Source: Commensalibacter papalotli
GTDB lineage: Bacteria > Pseudomonadota > Alphaproteobacteria > Acetobacterales > Acetobacteraceae
Reading direction: 5' to 3'
Assembly: GCF_947179115.1 (NCBI RefSeq)
Contig: NZ_CAMXCI010000003.1
Span: 62,001 to 126,000, forward strand
Length of the DNA stretch: 64,000 bases
Part shown: in pieces, positions 51,336-60,847 of the stretch
Numbering within the stretch: position 1 is the first letter of the stretch
Layout of the letters: the number at the start of each line of letters is the position of its first letter
Made by a program: the position numbers and the translations under genes
The notes under the pieces: model-generated
What the model saw: only the letters and a program-made list of their open reading frames with translations
What the model was told of the DNA's origin: nothing
Databases searched by the model: none

Positions 51336-52016
51336 ATGGTCACTTTGAATGAACGCCATCCAGTTGAACATATTGTTGGATTTATTGGGGTTGTTTTATT
51401 TCACATTCTGGTAATCTGGCTTTTGGTGGTATTTTTATCAGCTCCTAAAAAACAACAACCTGATACTCTACCTGTTCAGGTTCAAATCGTTGACGTTGCG
51501 TCTTCTGAATCCGCAGCTGCTGCGGCACAACCGCCAGCACCCGAGATGATTGTGCCGCCTCCACCTGAAATAGAGCCACCGCCGATTAATACAGAAGCGC
51601 CTCCTCAGCCAAAACCGCCACCTGTGATGAAAAAACCGACTAAGAAGGCGCCTCCTAAAACTACCGTTGCTCCCGCTCCGAGTGCACCAACTGGAACAGA
51701 GGGACAGGGACAATCAGGGAATCCTAATGTTGGCAAACCAGATCGAAGTGCTGGCAGTCGTCCTTTGAATGGAGCTCAGATTGAATATCCACCTGATATG
51801 GAAGCAGCGCAAAAAGAGGGGCGTGTGATTGTATCTTGTGATGTTGAGGTGACGGGTTCTACCAGTAATTGCCATGTAATCAGCTCTTCTGGGGGGCAAT
51901 CTTTTGTCCAAGCCGCTTTGAAATATGTGAATAGTGCACGTTATCGACCAGCGACTAAAAATGGCTCCCCGATTAAAGAGATAGGGCACCGTTATACGAT
52001 TAACTTCAAGTTATAA
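51336..52016 (+). CDS. tonB: Energy transducer TonB
   Basis: The 226-residue product has a single N-terminal membrane span (VGFIGVVLFHILVIWLLVVF), a proline-rich periplasmic linker (about residues 65-120 with repeated PPPP and KPPP), and a C-terminal domain reading EYPPDMEAAQKEGRVIVSCD, ending in RYTINFKL. TonB passes proton-motive energy from ExbB and ExbD to outer membrane receptors. The ATG has AGGAAG nine bases upstream; a TTG one codon earlier is possible. It heads the exb genes. Confidence 0.88.
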   Translation: MVTLNERHPVEHIVGFIGVVLFHILVIWLLVVFLSAPKKQQPDTLPVQVQIVDVASSESAAAAAQPPAPEMIVPPPPEIEPPPINTEAPPQPKPPPVMKKPTKKAPPKTTVAPAPSAPTGTEGQGQSGNPNVGKPDRSAGSRPLNGAQIEYPPDMEAAQKEGRVIVSCDVEVTGSTSNCHVISSSGGQSFVQAALKYVNSARYRPATKNGSPIKEIGHRYTINFKL

Positions 52017-52136
52017 GGTTGAGTTGGTTGATATTGTTAGAAATCTATTAATCATTTTGTGTATGCTAAATTAATATTAAGATTAAATTATCTTTGAATC
52101 ATTTGCTTTTGTTTTGTTGAGGAATATTTTTGAATT

Positions 52137-53078
52137 ATGAGTAAGCGTTATCATTTTGTTCATCGTATTGCCCCTATTGCCTTTGTGTTGGCAATGGCTG
52201 TGGCAGCTAATCAAACAACTATGGCACAGCAACCCAATAAAGATGCTGCCCCAGCACAACCTGCTGCTGCTCAGGCGTCTCCTTCAACGGCACCTGCCCC
52301 TGCCGCACCTCAATCAGCGATAGCCTCAGGACCAGAGCAACAAGGAGCTTCTGCAACCCCAGCGGTTATATCCCAACCTGCGGAAAATCCTTATGGATTA
52401 AAAGCATTATGGTCTAGTGGAGATATTGTTTCTCGGATTACCTTATTAATTATGGCGATTATGTCTATTGGTTCTTGGTATGTGATTGTCGTCAAAGTCA
52501 TTGCACAAAATCGTGTGTCTGGTGCTTTCAAAGAAGTGAATCGTAAAAAATTCTGGCAACAAAAGAATTTACAACAAAGTGCTGAAGTGCTTGGTGCACA
52601 ATCTCCATATCGTTATATTACAGAAAATGGAATTGAGGCAGTACAACATCACAAAGGTGCTTTGCAAGATTCGATTGATTTATATAGCTGGGTTTCAATG
52701 AGCTTGCATCGTGCATTGGATCAAATTCAAGGGCGTTTACAAAGTGGATTGGCTTTTCTTGGAACAGTTGGTTCAACGGCACCTTTTGTTGGATTGTTTG
52801 GAACGGTTTGGGGTATTCATCATGCGCTTTCTGCAATCAGTATTGCCGGCCAGGCAACTTTGGATAAAGTGGCAGGTCCAGTGGGTGAAGCATTGATTAT
52901 GACAGCAATTGGTTTGGCAACAGCGGTTCCAGCAGTTCTAGGATATAACTTTTTAGTCCGTCGCAACAAAGTTGTTATGGATCAAGCACGTAATTTTACA
53001 GCTGATGTTCAATGTGTATTAATTGGGGGAAATCCTCAACAAAAAAATACATTAAATAAGGAAAGTGACGCTTCATGA
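52137..53078 (+). CDS. exbB: ExbB/TolQ proton channel protein
   Basis: The 313-residue protein has a signal peptide (PIAFVLAMAVAANQTTMA) and an Ala-Pro-Gln-rich exported segment up to residue 80, then three membrane spans: ISRITLLIMAIMSIGSW-like, LAFLGTVGSTAPFVGLFGTVWG and LIMTAIGLATAVPAVLG. The cytoplasmic loop lies between the first and second. A long N-terminal signal segment occurs in alphaproteobacterial ExbB. The ribosome site is weak and 13 bases away. Its stop overlaps the exbD start (ATGA). Confidence 0.88.
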   Translation: MSKRYHFVHRIAPIAFVLAMAVAANQTTMAQQPNKDAAPAQPAAAQASPSTAPAPAAPQSAIASGPEQQGASATPAVISQPAENPYGLKALWSSGDIVSRITLLIMAIMSIGSWYVIVVKVIAQNRVSGAFKEVNRKKFWQQKNLQQSAEVLGAQSPYRYITENGIEAVQHHKGALQDSIDLYSWVSMSLHRALDQIQGRLQSGLAFLGTVGSTAPFVGLFGTVWGIHHALSAISIAGQATLDKVAGPVGEALIMTAIGLATAVPAVLGYNFLVRRNKVVMDQARNFTADVQCVLIGGNPQQKNTLNKESDAS

Positions 53079-53530
53079 GCATTCACCTAGGTGGCCCCCG
53101 TGGTGGTGGGGATTATGGGGGAATGGAAGGCGCGGAAAACGAAATCGTTTCTGAAATTAATACAACCCCTCTGGTTGATATTATGTTAGTTTTATTGATT
53201 ATTTTCTTGATTACTATTCCTGTGGCAACACATTCGGTTCAAGTTAATTTGCCTGAGCGCATGAGTCATCTTACGATGGTAAAGCAAGGAAATATTGTTC
53301 TTGCTGTTAATGCAGAAGGACAAATTTATTGGAATGAGCAACCGCTTGCAGATGTCAGCGTATTAAGCACCAAACTGGCTGAAATTGCCGCGTTAAAACC
53401 TCAACCTCAGATTCAAATTCGTGGCGATATTAATGCCCGATATGAATTTGTGGGTAAAGTTGTTGAAGCTTGTCAACAAGCAGGTATTACTCGCGTTGAT
53501 TTTATTACGCAACCTCCAAAGCCAGGCTAG
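53075..53530 (+). CDS. exbD: ExbD-family biopolymer transport protein, copy 1
   Basis: The 151-residue product has the ExbD layout: a short N-terminal cytoplasmic tail, one span (PLVDIMLVLLIIFLITIPV) preceded by the conserved Asp that carries protons, and a periplasmic domain. Its start overlaps the ExbB stop, so they are translationally coupled. It is similar to the next gene and to TolR. Confidence 0.88.
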   Translation: MSIHLGGPRGGGDYGGMEGAENEIVSEINTTPLVDIMLVLLIIFLITIPVATHSVQVNLPERMSHLTMVKQGNIVLAVNAEGQIYWNEQPLADVSVLSTKLAEIAALKPQPQIQIRGDINARYEFVGKVVEACQQAGITRVDFITQPPKPG

Positions 53531-53549
53531 GGGATAAGGATTATTAATT

Positions 53550-53990
53550 ATGAATAATAATACATTAAGAACCCGACAAATGCGCCGCCTAACTATGCAA
53601 AAAAGCACAGAGGAAGAAGAGGTCATCGTTAATATTAATACGACCCCTTTGATTGACGTGATGCTGGTTTTATTAGTAATGTTGATCATTACGATTCCCT
53701 TACAAACTCAATCTGTACAGTTGGCTTTGGGTAGAGGTGAGCCCGCAACTGCTGAACCCCCCCCTAGTTTAACGATTGGGATTGATTTCGATAATACGAT
53801 TTCTATTGACAGTCAGACAGTTGCCGGTGAGGATGCGTTGCAACAAAAATTCAAAGAGGTTGCGGCTCTTGCTGATCAGCCAACTCTGTTTATCAAACCT
53901 AATAGGTTGGCTAGTTATAAAACTGTTGCGATTATCCTGGCTGATGCTCAGCGATTAGGGATAAAAAAAATCGGGATTATGGCGCAATAA
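53550..53990 (+). CDS. ExbD-family biopolymer transport protein, copy 2
   Basis: The 146-residue product also has the Asp-bearing span (PLIDVMLVLLVMLIITIPLQ) and a short periplasmic domain. It is a divergent second ExbD. Two ExbD genes behind one ExbB occur in several alphaproteobacteria, where the subunits may form a mixed complex or use different partners. It starts 20 bases after copy 1. Confidence 0.85.
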   Translation: MNNNTLRTRQMRRLTMQKSTEEEEVIVNINTTPLIDVMLVLLVMLIITIPLQTQSVQLALGRGEPATAEPPPSLTIGIDFDNTISIDSQTVAGEDALQQKFKEVAALADQPTLFIKPNRLASYKTVAIILADAQRLGIKKIGIMAQ

Positions 53991-54014
53991 TAGGTAGGGA
54001 TTGAGTATAAAATA

Positions 54015-55241
54015 ATGGAAAAATCAGTTTGGATACGCAGTTTGCTCGTAGCAACTTTTCTAACCTCTGGCATAAGCATTGGTATGAATACAGTCCATGC
54101 CAAAGATGTTGTCAGTAACAAGATGGCTGTGCCGTTGAAGAAGGCGGAACAGTTGATGAAGCAAGGGGCGTATGCTCAGGCTGATGCTGCAATTAAAGAG
54201 GCTCAATCTATCAGTAATGCGACTCCTTATGAACGTGACATTATCACGCAACTGCAAATTGCTTCTGCGGTAAAGCAAAACAAAGTGGATGAGGCTTTGG
54301 CTGGATATAGTCATTTACTATCTTCAAGCAGACTGACCAAAGAACAACGTAGCCAAACAATTTTAGCACAAGCCACGATGGCATATCGTGCTAAAAAATA
54401 CGCTCAAGCTACCCAATATATTGAACAATATTTCAAAGCGGGTGGAAATAATCCTCATATGCAGACTTTGTTAATTCAATCTTATTTTTTGAATAATGAT
54501 TATAAATCTGCTTTGACTGAACAACAAAAGCAAATTGATGCAGAGCTCAAAAAAGGGTCTATCCCAGCAGAAACACAGTGGCAATTTATGGTGAATTGCC
54601 AAATGAAATTAGGCGATAAAGAGGGGCTACGACATAGCTATATGCAACTTGCGCTGCATTACCCCAAACCCGAATATTGGTCTCATGTGATAAGCTCTTT
54701 GATTGCGACTAAGGGCATGCCCCCTCAAGTTGAATTAGAAGTTTGGAATTTTAGAGAAAAAACAGGTCAGTTAACCACAGCAGATGAATATATGACTATG
54801 GCAGAGCTTGCGATCCAATCAGGGTACCCTTATATGGCAAGGCAAGCTATGGCTAAGATCCACAGTAAAAACTTATTTGAAAAAAGTGATCAAAAACGCA
54901 TATTACGTTTTGAAGAATATCTTGGAAAAATCATTGATAAAGAAAAAGCAGATTATCCTGTTAAATTGGCACAAGCAGAAAAGGATAGTTCTGGTAATGC
55001 TTTATTTGCACTAGGATATGATCAATTTTGGAATGGTCAAGTTACCGAAGGGCCAAAGATGATGCAGGTTGCATTAACAAAACCATTAACAGATCGGAAT
55101 CTTGCTTTATTACAATATGCGGTATCAGAGCAAAGTTTTGGGCAAAAAAATAAAGCGGTTACAATTTTAAAAACAATAACCGGAAAAAATGTTCCTGCCG
55201 AGCTTGCTAGTTTGTGGTTAATGAAGTTACAAGCTAAGTAA
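54015..55241 (+). CDS. Periplasmic TPR protein of the Ton system
   Basis: The 408-residue product has a signal peptide (SLLVATFLTSGISIGMNTVHA) and repeated helical pairs typical of tetratricopeptide repeats (AEQLMKQGAYAQADAAIKEA, then AQATQYIEQYFKAGGN and others). It lies directly after the exbD genes and is probably co-transcribed. In related organisms such proteins are annotated as TonB-associated TPR proteins; partner and role are not proven. Confidence 0.7.
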   Translation: MEKSVWIRSLLVATFLTSGISIGMNTVHAKDVVSNKMAVPLKKAEQLMKQGAYAQADAAIKEAQSISNATPYERDIITQLQIASAVKQNKVDEALAGYSHLLSSSRLTKEQRSQTILAQATMAYRAKKYAQATQYIEQYFKAGGNNPHMQTLLIQSYFLNNDYKSALTEQQKQIDAELKKGSIPAETQWQFMVNCQMKLGDKEGLRHSYMQLALHYPKPEYWSHVISSLIATKGMPPQVELEVWNFREKTGQLTTADEYMTMAELAIQSGYPYMARQAMAKIHSKNLFEKSDQKRILRFEEYLGKIIDKEKADYPVKLAQAEKDSSGNALFALGYDQFWNGQVTEGPKMMQVALTKPLTDRNLALLQYAVSEQSFGQKNKAVTILKTITGKNVPAELASLWLMKLQAK

Positions 55242-55386
55242 TTTGGATAATGAAATGTTAATTATGTTATATATATTAACAAGTTTACCATTATCTTTTA
55301 GTAAATATTTGCTTATTTATGCAGAACAGCATAAAAGAAATAACAATTTTATAATCTATAATTGCTGATAATAGGACTCTGGAGTA

Positions 55387-55956
55387 ATGATGATCCACAC
55401 TGAAGAAACACCTAATGTAAATGCATTGAAGTTTATTTTGGGTCGTACAATTTTACAAGATCATCAAGCGATAGAATTCTCTAATAGAGAAGACGCAGCA
55501 TGTTCTCCTTTGGCTCAGGCTTTGTTTGACATTGAAGGTATTCAGAGAATTTATTTCGGTACTGACTTTATAGTAGTCACCAAAGATATTTCTGAAGATT
55601 GGAAATCTTTAAAAGGTGTTGTTATCTCCATAATGATGGAATTTTTATTAACAAGAAAAACTATGATCAAAATGGATATTGGTGCTTCGGATATGAACGC
55701 AATGGAAATATCTGCGGAAGATCAAGAAATTGTTGATAAAATTAAAGATATTTTAGATGATGAAATAAGACCCGCAGTGGCACGTGATGGTGGGGATATT
55801 ATTTTTCATGGTTATAAAGAAGGGTGTGTTTACTTGAAAATGCAAGGTGCATGTCAAGGATGCCCATCTTCCTCATTGACATTGAAACATGGTGTAGAAA
55901 CAATTTTACGCCGTCATTTACCTGATTTGGTTTCTGTAGAAAAAGTTGATTTTTAG
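55387..55956 (+). CDS. NifU/NfuA-like iron-sulfur scaffold protein
   Basis: The 189-residue product has an Nfu N-terminal domain (PNVNALKFILGRTIL, then GIQRIYFGTDFIVVTKD) and a C-terminal NifU domain with the C-x-x-C site CQGCPSS in GACQGCPSSSLTLKHGVE. It delivers an iron-sulfur cluster to client enzymes. Two consecutive ATG codons can start it. About 145 bases lie between it and the TPR gene, holding the weak hairpin TTTATGC with GCATAAA. Confidence 0.85.
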   Translation: MMIHTEETPNVNALKFILGRTILQDHQAIEFSNREDAACSPLAQALFDIEGIQRIYFGTDFIVVTKDISEDWKSLKGVVISIMMEFLLTRKTMIKMDIGASDMNAMEISAEDQEIVDKIKDILDDEIRPAVARDGGDIIFHGYKEGCVYLKMQGACQGCPSSSLTLKHGVETILRRHLPDLVSVEKVDF

Positions 55957-55971
55957 AAAAGGGGAAATGTA

Positions 55972-56559
55972 ATGAACCCTTTGCCAGAATCAGCGATACA
56001 ACAATTATTTGAGCATGCCAGAACACCAAAGGCTTGGCAGAATAAAGAAGTAGAACCTGCTTTATTGGTGCAGCTTTATAATCTTGTCAAATTAGCACCG
56101 ACTTCTGGTAATTGTCAGCCAGGCCGTTTTGCATTTTTAACCCACGTAGTCAGCAAAGAAAAACTGCGTTCTGCGTTATCTACTGGCAATGTAGATAACG
56201 CACTTAGCGCCCCTGTTATTGCGATTATCGCTCAAGATCCATTATTTTATGAAGAATTGCCAAGGCTTTACCCAGAAGCAGAGCTGCGCTCTTGGTATGC
56301 TGAAGATATTCCTTTTGCGGAAGAAACCGCATCTCGTAATTCGACATTACAAGGTGGATATTTGATTATGGCAGCCAGAGCCTTGGGATTAGATGTCTGG
56401 CCAATGTCAGGGTTTGATAATTCTATGGTGGATAATTTATTCTTTGAAGAACAAGGATGGCATTCTAATCTTTTGTTGTGTTTGGGTTATGCTAAACAAG
56501 ATCAGCAAGATGAACGCTTGCCTCGGCTTGAATTCGAAGATGCTTGCTTGATGTTGTAA
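55972..56559 (+). CDS. Nitroreductase, malonic semialdehyde reductase RutE-like
   Basis: The 195-residue product is a flavin (FMN) nitroreductase of the RutE type: TPKAWQNKEVEPALLVQLYN, KLAPTSGNCQPGRFAFL and RNSTLQGGYLIMAARALGLD are typical. RutE reduces malonic semialdehyde to 3-hydroxypropionate in pyrimidine breakdown, but no other rut gene is near, so its substrate here is uncertain. It starts 15 bases after the NifU-type gene. Confidence 0.85.
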   Translation: MNPLPESAIQQLFEHARTPKAWQNKEVEPALLVQLYNLVKLAPTSGNCQPGRFAFLTHVVSKEKLRSALSTGNVDNALSAPVIAIIAQDPLFYEELPRLYPEAELRSWYAEDIPFAEETASRNSTLQGGYLIMAARALGLDVWPMSGFDNSMVDNLFFEEQGWHSNLLLCLGYAKQDQQDERLPRLEFEDACLML

Positions 56560-56563
56560 AATA

Positions 56564-57253
56564 ATGAATGAGCGTAAAATAATATTGGTTATGAATGGAG
56601 CATCCTCTTCAGAGCTTGCGCCTAATTATATAGCGCTTGTGGAAAAACAAGGCGACCAATACCTTCTGTTGGCAGAAGAAAAAACAACTTTAAAGGGTGG
56701 CCCAGAACGTTTTCCTATTTATTTTCAATCTTTTATTCAGGATGGCATGATCGCAGCGGATCAAATTGATTTAATTGCTGTGATGGTGGGGCCAGGATCT
56801 TTTACAGGACTGAGAGCTTCGATTGCATTTGCTTTGGGTATGCAGGTAGGGTTAAATTGCCCTGTAATTGGATTACGTAGAGGGGAAGTATTATTTCCTT
56901 TTCTGTCATTAAAGTCGACACAATTAATTTGGCATGTAACTCAAGCTCGAAGAGGGCGCGTGTTTGTTGAAACGAATCAATCTTCACAAGTGATTGCCTA
57001 TAATGAAGGGGAAATAGCATTTCCTGATAAAGCGTTTGTAGTTATGGGAGAGGGCGCTGTAGAGATAGCGTCTCAGTTCCCCCAACATGCTGAAATCTGT
57101 TATAAATACCATGAAGCTGATTCAATTATGATGGCCAAGCTTGCGGATCAATATGATAGGGAGAATAAGTCTACAAATACTCTTTATCCTTTGTATGTGG
57201 ATCCACCTGAAGCAAAATTACCTCAAAAAGGGTTAAGAAAGGCACCTATTTAG
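56564..57253 (+). CDS. tsaB: tRNA threonylcarbamoyladenosine biosynthesis protein TsaB
   Basis: TsaB partners TsaD in t6A modification of tRNAs that read ANN codons. The 229 residues carry the hallmark GPGSFTGLRASIAFALGMQV near residue 75 and a following GLRRGEVLFPFL-like core. The start differs from the common AIDTS version (here KIILVMNGASSSEL), as in some alphaproteobacteria. It begins four bases after the preceding stop and ends two bases before rimI. Confidence 0.88.
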   Translation: MNERKIILVMNGASSSELAPNYIALVEKQGDQYLLLAEEKTTLKGGPERFPIYFQSFIQDGMIAADQIDLIAVMVGPGSFTGLRASIAFALGMQVGLNCPVIGLRRGEVLFPFLSLKSTQLIWHVTQARRGRVFVETNQSSQVIAYNEGEIAFPDKAFVVMGEGAVEIASQFPQHAEICYKYHEADSIMMAKLADQYDRENKSTNTLYPLYVDPPEAKLPQKGLRKAPI

Positions 57254-57255
57254 GA

Positions 57256-57702
57256 ATGTCACTACAATGCTTTAATCATATACACGGAATAGAAAAAGAA
57301 CTATCTTTACTTCATGTGGCGGCTTTTCCAGAGGGGCAGGGATGGAAAATAAAGGATTTTCAAGGGTTATTAGAAATATCTTTTCATCATATTTTAATTG
57401 ATTATAATATTGAAAATAAGATAAGAGGGTTTTTGATATATTCTGTTATAGTAGATGAAGCAGAGATTCTTACTTTTTGTGTGAACCCAACTGAGCAACA
57501 TAAAGGTGTGGGTAAAGGTATTATGGCTGCTTTTTTAGAAGAAATGCAAACAAAGCATATTAAAACTGTTTTTTTAGAAGTGGCTGAGGATAATTTATCC
57601 GCGATAAAATTATACAAGCGATATGGTTTTTTTTTGAATGGAAGGCGTTTAAAATATTATGATCATAATATTGATGCTTTGTTAATGGCTAAAACTTTAT
57701 AA
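57256..57702 (+). CDS. rimI: Ribosomal protein S18-alanine N-acetyltransferase RimI
   Basis: The 148-residue GNAT protein has the acetyl-CoA site EQHKGVGKGIMAAFLEEM and the following KTVFLEVAEDNLSAIKLYKRYGF typical of RimI, which acetylates the N-terminal alanine of protein S18. The tsaB-rimI order is common. The start follows tsaB by two bases, so the pair is probably translated together. Confidence 0.8.
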   Translation: MSLQCFNHIHGIEKELSLLHVAAFPEGQGWKIKDFQGLLEISFHHILIDYNIENKIRGFLIYSVIVDEAEILTFCVNPTEQHKGVGKGIMAAFLEEMQTKHIKTVFLEVAEDNLSAIKLYKRYGFFLNGRRLKYYDHNIDALLMAKTL

Positions 57703-57846
57703 AGCTGATAAGGTTATTGATAAACTATTTGTTGTTTTAATGTTTTTTTTGTTTATTTTGTCACTTTAAGATAAAAACTATAAAATAAAATTTGCATTAT
57801 GAGTATTTTATAAGCAAATTTAAAAAAGTTTTTACCTCATTTAAAA

Positions 57847-58290
57847 ATGGTTTCTATGTTACGTGAAAAAAAAGATACTTTATCTCATATAGAGCGCTTA
57901 TGTATTGAAAAAGGGTTGAAGATGACAGGACAACGTCGTGTCATTGCACGCGTTTTATCTCAATCTCATGACCATCCAGATGTAGAAGAACTCTATCGCA
58001 GGGCTTCCAAGCTAGATGATAATATTTCAGTGGCAACCGTATATAGAACTGTGCGTTTGCTTGAGGAAAAAGGTATCCTGGAAAAGCACGATTTTGGCGG
58101 TGGCAGAGCAAGGTATGAAGTCACAGAACAGGGAACTCATTATCATCTAATTGATGTAGATACAGGAAAAGTGATAGAGTTCGAAGATCCAGAGCATGTA
58201 AAGCTTGTTGAGATTATGGCAAAAAAATTAGGATTTAATTTGTTACAGCATCGCTTGGAACTATTTGCCCGTCGGATTCAAGAGAAATAA
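57847..58290 (+). CDS. fur: Ferric uptake regulator Fur
   Basis: The 147-residue product has the Fur winged-helix (RRVIARVLSQSHDHPDVEEL then ISVATVYRTVRLLEEKGIL) and a dimerisation domain with GTHYHLIDVDTGKVIEF. The cysteine pairs that bind structural zinc in Fur of other groups are absent here, as in many alphaproteobacterial Fur/Irr-like proteins, so metal use may differ. Its neighbour tonB cluster could be a target; I did not find a certain Fur box. Confidence 0.88.
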   Translation: MVSMLREKKDTLSHIERLCIEKGLKMTGQRRVIARVLSQSHDHPDVEELYRRASKLDDNISVATVYRTVRLLEEKGILEKHDFGGGRARYEVTEQGTHYHLIDVDTGKVIEFEDPEHVKLVEIMAKKLGFNLLQHRLELFARRIQEK

Positions 58291-58314
58291 AGTAAGAGAA
58301 GAGGAAAATTGGTT

Positions 58315-59160
58315 GTGGTAACAGAAAAGTCCACGAATACTTTATTGTCACTTGACTTGAGACGAGATGAGTATGTTGAGCTTCGTTCAGGTAATTTGGG
58401 TGTTCGTTTGGCCAAAAGTGATGCTGAACGCGATGCTGCCAGAGCCTTAAGATACCGAGTTTTTTATGAAGAAATGGGTGCAAAACCCAGCGAGCAGGCC
58501 GTTCTCACACGACGTGATTATGACGATTTTGATGAGATTGCTGATTATTTATTAGTAATCGATCATGATCAAAAATCTGTGATGGATAAAGTTGTTGGCA
58601 CTTATCGTTTGCTCCCTCAAGAAAAAGCGGATTTAGCAGGAACATTTTACAGTGCAGGTGAATATGATCTTTCTGCGTTAAAGGAGTATCCTGGGCGTTT
58701 ATTGGAAGTAGGACGTTCTTGTATTGATGCCAGATATCGTGGGCGCGCAGCAATGCAGCTTTTATGGGAAGGGATTGCGCTTTATATCTTTATTCATCGT
58801 ATTGATATTTTATTTGGCTGTGCCAGCTTACCTGGAACCTCTCTAGATGACCATAAAGAAAGTTTGACCTATTTATACCACACACATTTGGCCCCACCGG
58901 CGTTAAGAGTAACTGCTGTGCCAGAAAGACGTGTTGAAATGCTGCATAGTGATCCTCACAAATTAAATCACCGTAGTGTGCTAGTCAAATTACCGCCATT
59001 AATCAAAGGTTATTTACGTCTTGGCGGTTATGTTGGCGATGGTGCTGTTGTGGATGAGCAATTTAATACAACCGATGTAGCGATTATTGTTAAAACTGAA
59101 TTATTAGCAGATAAATATTATCGTCATTATGAACGACGCTTGCTTGATGCGTTGGAATAA
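58315..59160 (+). CDS. GNAT acyltransferase, OlsB-like
   Basis: The product (about 281 residues) resembles ornithine-acyl acyltransferase OlsB and the hemolysin-like group: GVRLAKSDAERDAARALRYR, VFYEEMG, DEIADYLLVIDHD, GTYRLLP, EVGRSCIDARYRGRAAMQLL and FGCASLPGT. OlsB makes lyso-ornithine lipid. The GTG with GAGGA nine bases upstream is preferred; a TTG two codons earlier is also in frame. OlsA is not adjacent, so the role is inferred. Confidence 0.75.
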   Translation: MVTEKSTNTLLSLDLRRDEYVELRSGNLGVRLAKSDAERDAARALRYRVFYEEMGAKPSEQAVLTRRDYDDFDEIADYLLVIDHDQKSVMDKVVGTYRLLPQEKADLAGTFYSAGEYDLSALKEYPGRLLEVGRSCIDARYRGRAAMQLLWEGIALYIFIHRIDILFGCASLPGTSLDDHKESLTYLYHTHLAPPALRVTAVPERRVEMLHSDPHKLNHRSVLVKLPPLIKGYLRLGGYVGDGAVVDEQFNTTDVAIIVKTELLADKYYRHYERRLLDALE

Positions 59161-59197
59161 CCTAGAACAGTGCATGCTGTGATTAATAAAGTTTTTA

Positions 59198-60790
59198 ATG
59201 ATGAATGCACGTAATTTTTTTGACAAACTAGTTCATATCACTGGATTTAAAGCTTTTTTGCTTTTGATTGCTATAGGGGGATTGTCTTCATTGGCTTTCC
59301 CGCCGACTTACTGTCTTGTTTTATTATTATTTACCTTTCCATTACTCTTGTTAAGAATAGAACAAGCTAAAAGCTGGAAGAGTGCTTTTGCTCAAGGCTA
59401 TTGGTTTGGTTTTGGATTACATACAATCGGTCTGTCCTGGTTAATTAATGCGATTTTAATCAGGGCTCAAGATTTTTGGTGGCTGGTTCCTATTGTTTCC
59501 CCATTATGTGCAATTTTATTAGCTTTTTGGACTGGTACGGTCGGGGCAATTTATTATTGGTTACGCCCCAGAGGATGGATAAGAATTCCTTTATTTGCTG
59601 GATTATGGACATTATGCGATATGTCCAGATCTATTTTATTGCCACCAACATGGTGGAATCCGATATTAACAGGTTTCCCGTGGAATCCGTTGGGCAGTGC
59701 ATGGGAAATCCCTGGTAAAGTTGGAAATATATTAATTCAACCTGCAGCGTGGGTTGGTGTAGATGGGTTGACCTTTTTAACCATTATCCTAGTTTTAATG
59801 CCCATTTATGGGCGTAAGGGTTGGTTTGCTCTGGTAGGTGGTTTGGTTTGTTGGTTTGGTTTTGGGAGCTTTAGACTTTCCCCAGCACCCGCGGCACAAC
59901 AAGACACGCCTATTGTTGCTTTGATTCAAGGTAATATCGAAGAAGACGACAAAATTAATAATACCGATCCGCGTCGTATTTTTCAAAATTATTTATTCCT
60001 GACTGCACAGGGGATGCAAGAAGCGCTTCAGTTACAAAAGCAACAAAAAATTCCAAATCGTCCCATTATATTTGCCTGGCCAGAAAGCTCTTTTCCAGGG
60101 GATATAGCTTTTGATGTAATGGCCAGATCTATTTTGATGCAAAATGCCAAAGGTGCAGCAGCAGGTATATTGGGAGCGATTACACGTAATGATCAGGGAC
60201 AAATTCACAATAGTTTAGTTGTTTTAAATCCTGAAGATGGCGCTATTATTAGTGAATATGACAAGGCCAAATTAGTCCCTTTTGGTGAGTCTCAACCGTG
60301 GTATATTCCTTTTCACATTGTTCCAGGATCTCCATTAACACCAGGTAAAGGGGTGGAAACTATTCAATTATCAGGGGTGAGTAGCTTTGGCCCCTTAATT
60401 TGTTATGAAGTAATTTTTTCAGGTCAGGTCGTTGATTCTAAGAATAAACCCAAATGGTTATTGAATTTAACAAATGATGCGTGGTATGGCAATTCAGCTG
60501 GCCCTCGGCAGCATTTGGCTGCAGTTAGGTTGCGCGCTGTTGAAGAGGGGCTGCCTATCGTTCGTGTAGCAAATACTGGGATCTCGGCAGTTTTTGATCC
60601 TTATGGTCGTGAATTATCACGTATAGGTTGGGATATAAGAGCTGCCAAAGTTGCTGCTTTGTCAGGCTCTTTACCTTGGACTGTATTTTCCTATGGGGGT
60701 CGTTGGATTCCTTTGTTCATGTCTTTGATCAGTATTCTATTTGGTATCGTATTTTGTATAGGTCAAAGAAATAAAAAGGATAACCTGTAA
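59198..60790 (+). CDS. lnt: Apolipoprotein N-acyltransferase Lnt
   Basis: Lnt adds the third acyl chain to lipoproteins in the inner membrane. The 530 residues have about six membrane spans in the first half (FLLLIAIGGLSSLAFPP is the first) and a nitrilase-like catalytic domain with the triad Glu (FAWPESSFPG), Lys (SEYDKAKLVPFGE) and Cys (GPLICYEVIF). Two ATG codons are adjacent. Length is near the family average (about 510). Confidence 0.92.
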   Translation: MMNARNFFDKLVHITGFKAFLLLIAIGGLSSLAFPPTYCLVLLLFTFPLLLLRIEQAKSWKSAFAQGYWFGFGLHTIGLSWLINAILIRAQDFWWLVPIVSPLCAILLAFWTGTVGAIYYWLRPRGWIRIPLFAGLWTLCDMSRSILLPPTWWNPILTGFPWNPLGSAWEIPGKVGNILIQPAAWVGVDGLTFLTIILVLMPIYGRKGWFALVGGLVCWFGFGSFRLSPAPAAQQDTPIVALIQGNIEEDDKINNTDPRRIFQNYLFLTAQGMQEALQLQKQQKIPNRPIIFAWPESSFPGDIAFDVMARSILMQNAKGAAAGILGAITRNDQGQIHNSLVVLNPEDGAIISEYDKAKLVPFGESQPWYIPFHIVPGSPLTPGKGVETIQLSGVSSFGPLICYEVIFSGQVVDSKNKPKWLLNLTNDAWYGNSAGPRQHLAAVRLRAVEEGLPIVRVANTGISAVFDPYGRELSRIGWDIRAAKVAALSGSLPWTVFSYGGRWIPLFMSLISILFGIVFCIGQRNKKDNL

Positions 60791-60847
60791 AGCAGATAAA
60801 GTATCTGTGGTTAAGAGAATGATAATGTATATATGGGTTGAAATTTT

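Noticed and set aside
51468..51713. Reverse open frame opposite tonB
   Set aside because: It is the antisense of the proline-rich linker, which avoids stops by composition.
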